DNA of 64,000 nt from positions 31,564,432-31,628,431 of the forward strand of contig CM064417.1 in NCBI GenBank assembly GCA_032690845.1. The letters run 5' to 3'. Under the pieces are notes generated by a model. It was not told the DNA's origin. It did not search any database and was given only the letters and a program-made list of their open reading frames with translations. The stretch's first letter is position 1, and every line of letters begins with the position of its first letter. The DNA is from Eleusine coracana subsp. coracana (taxonomy: Eukaryota > Streptophyta > Magnoliopsida > Poales > Poaceae). Of the stretch, positions 63,576 to 64,000 are shown piece after piece. A program made the position numbers and the translations under genes.

Positions 63576-63740
63576 ATGTTTTGATTACGTTTAGGAATCG
63601 AGTCAATCATTGTTGCATAAAGTCTCACCGGCTCGAGGGCTAGCTGCGTCTCGAGAGGGAAGGAAAAGGAGATAGGATGATAAGAGCATGGTATGGGGCT
63701 CAACAATGGCCTCTACCATAGCTCGAGGACGAGCTGTTTC
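63576..63740 (+). other. Small element 3' untranslated region
   Basis: GCTCGAGGACGAGCTG before the PPT is a short GC-rich segment; a similar CTCGAGG occurs at about 63632. No gene. Confidence 0.5.
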
Positions 63741-63757
63741 GGAAGGAGGGATGAAGA
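63741..63757 (+). other. Small element polypurine tract
   Basis: GGAAGGAGGGATGAAGA directly before the 3' LTR. Confidence 0.8.
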
Positions 63758-64000
63758 TGTTATGGGCAGGCTTTTGGACCCGTGATACTATAGTGGCGCG
63801 GATACTATAGCGTCGCCCTTACTTAACCCTAAGTTAGGTCATTTAATGATAGGACCAATTGGTTAGGATTAGGGTCAGCTCTACCTCTATATAAACAGAG
63901 GTACAACAGTCATTTAAAAACAATCAATCAATAAAGAAACAATTCTCCCAATCCCCTAATGTCTCTTAAGCTATAGGCAAAATATAAGACCTAATTATCC
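63758..64000 (+). repeat. Small element 3' LTR, runs off the window
   Basis: TGTTATGGGCAGGC onward; 243 bases aligned to the 5' LTR with few differences. The last about 13 bases and the right TSD are outside. Confidence 0.9.

Larger units (their letters stand above)
62382..64000 (+). mobile_element. Short non-autonomous LTR element with a foreign-type ORF
   Basis: LTRs 62382-62637 and 63758 to beyond the window, PBS 62640, PPT 63741-63757, internal region only about 1.1 kb. No gag, protease, integrase or RT motifs. It carries a 301-codon ORF. The size lies between TRIM and LARD classes. The right TSD is outside the window. Confidence 0.87.

Noticed and set aside
1..64000. tRNA, rRNA or microRNA genes
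   Set aside because: I saw no tRNA-like cloverleaf, rRNA core sequence or long stem-loop. The only tRNA-related words are PBS sequences of LTR elements.

Overview
The window is plant nuclear DNA, almost certainly from a grass and most likely rice (Oryza) or a close relative. The evidence is Athila-type Ty3/gypsy and Ty1/copia elements, a Stowaway MITE, a LINE with grass-type protein fragments, a plant hAT transposase with a TTF zinc finger, and an intron-containing sugar transporter gene of the SWEET2 clade. There is no bacterial or viral gene organisation. Most ORFs are frameshifted or stop-interrupted pieces of transposons. Only a few look intact: the SWEET gene, a 134-codon gene at 37852, the hAT transposase ORF, and a 301-codon ORF inside a small LTR element.

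Layout. 1-12210: a decayed Athila-like element (G1; pol, post-pol ORF, 3' LTR), split by a complete non-autonomous gypsy element N1 (2696-7014, 900-bp LTRs, TSD ATACT). 12211-15819: N2, a second copy of the N1 family, with a damaged 5' end and no matching TSD. 15820-25762: a second Athila-like element (G2), split by a solo-LTR-like insertion (17781-19503) and a short-TIR DNA transposon (20255-21807). 25763-32472: a TRIM-like repeat split by minus-strand copia element C1 (25997-32388, TSD GACGT). 32800-33125: an HSP70/BiP pseudogene. 34233-37775: a hAT transposon with a full-length ORF, sitting in the 5' leader of a small gene (37852-38256). 39405-39620: a Stowaway MITE. 39736-51442: copia element C2 (129-bp LTRs, TSD GTTTC). 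A Harbinger-like element (41561-48094, TSD TTA) lies inside C2, and a minus-strand SIRE-like copia C3 (42059-47669) that lost RT-RNase H lies inside that. 51761-53746: a 5'-truncated LINE. 55061-56254: a minus-strand gypsy remnant. 59620-61073: the six-exon SWEET gene. 62382-64000: a short non-autonomous LTR element carrying a non-gag ORF; its 3' LTR runs off the window.

How it fits together. The locus is a nested transposon stack between two host-gene islands (about 33.1-39.4 kb and 53.8-62.4 kb). N1 lacks gag and RT, C3 lacks RT, and the small element at the right end lacks all pol domains. Each therefore depends on enzymes supplied by other elements.

The most unusual signal is not a gene. 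Three different LTR families (G1, the G2 group, C3) each carry their own GC-rich palindrome built from TCGG/CCGA half-sites. The palindromes come in pairs whose starts lie 20-23 bp apart, close to two helical turns. In all three families a pair lies 50-190 bp upstream of the LTR TATA box. In G1 the pair also recurs in coding sequence, where it is read in one frame as an Ala-Asp-Arg-Arg peptide motif.
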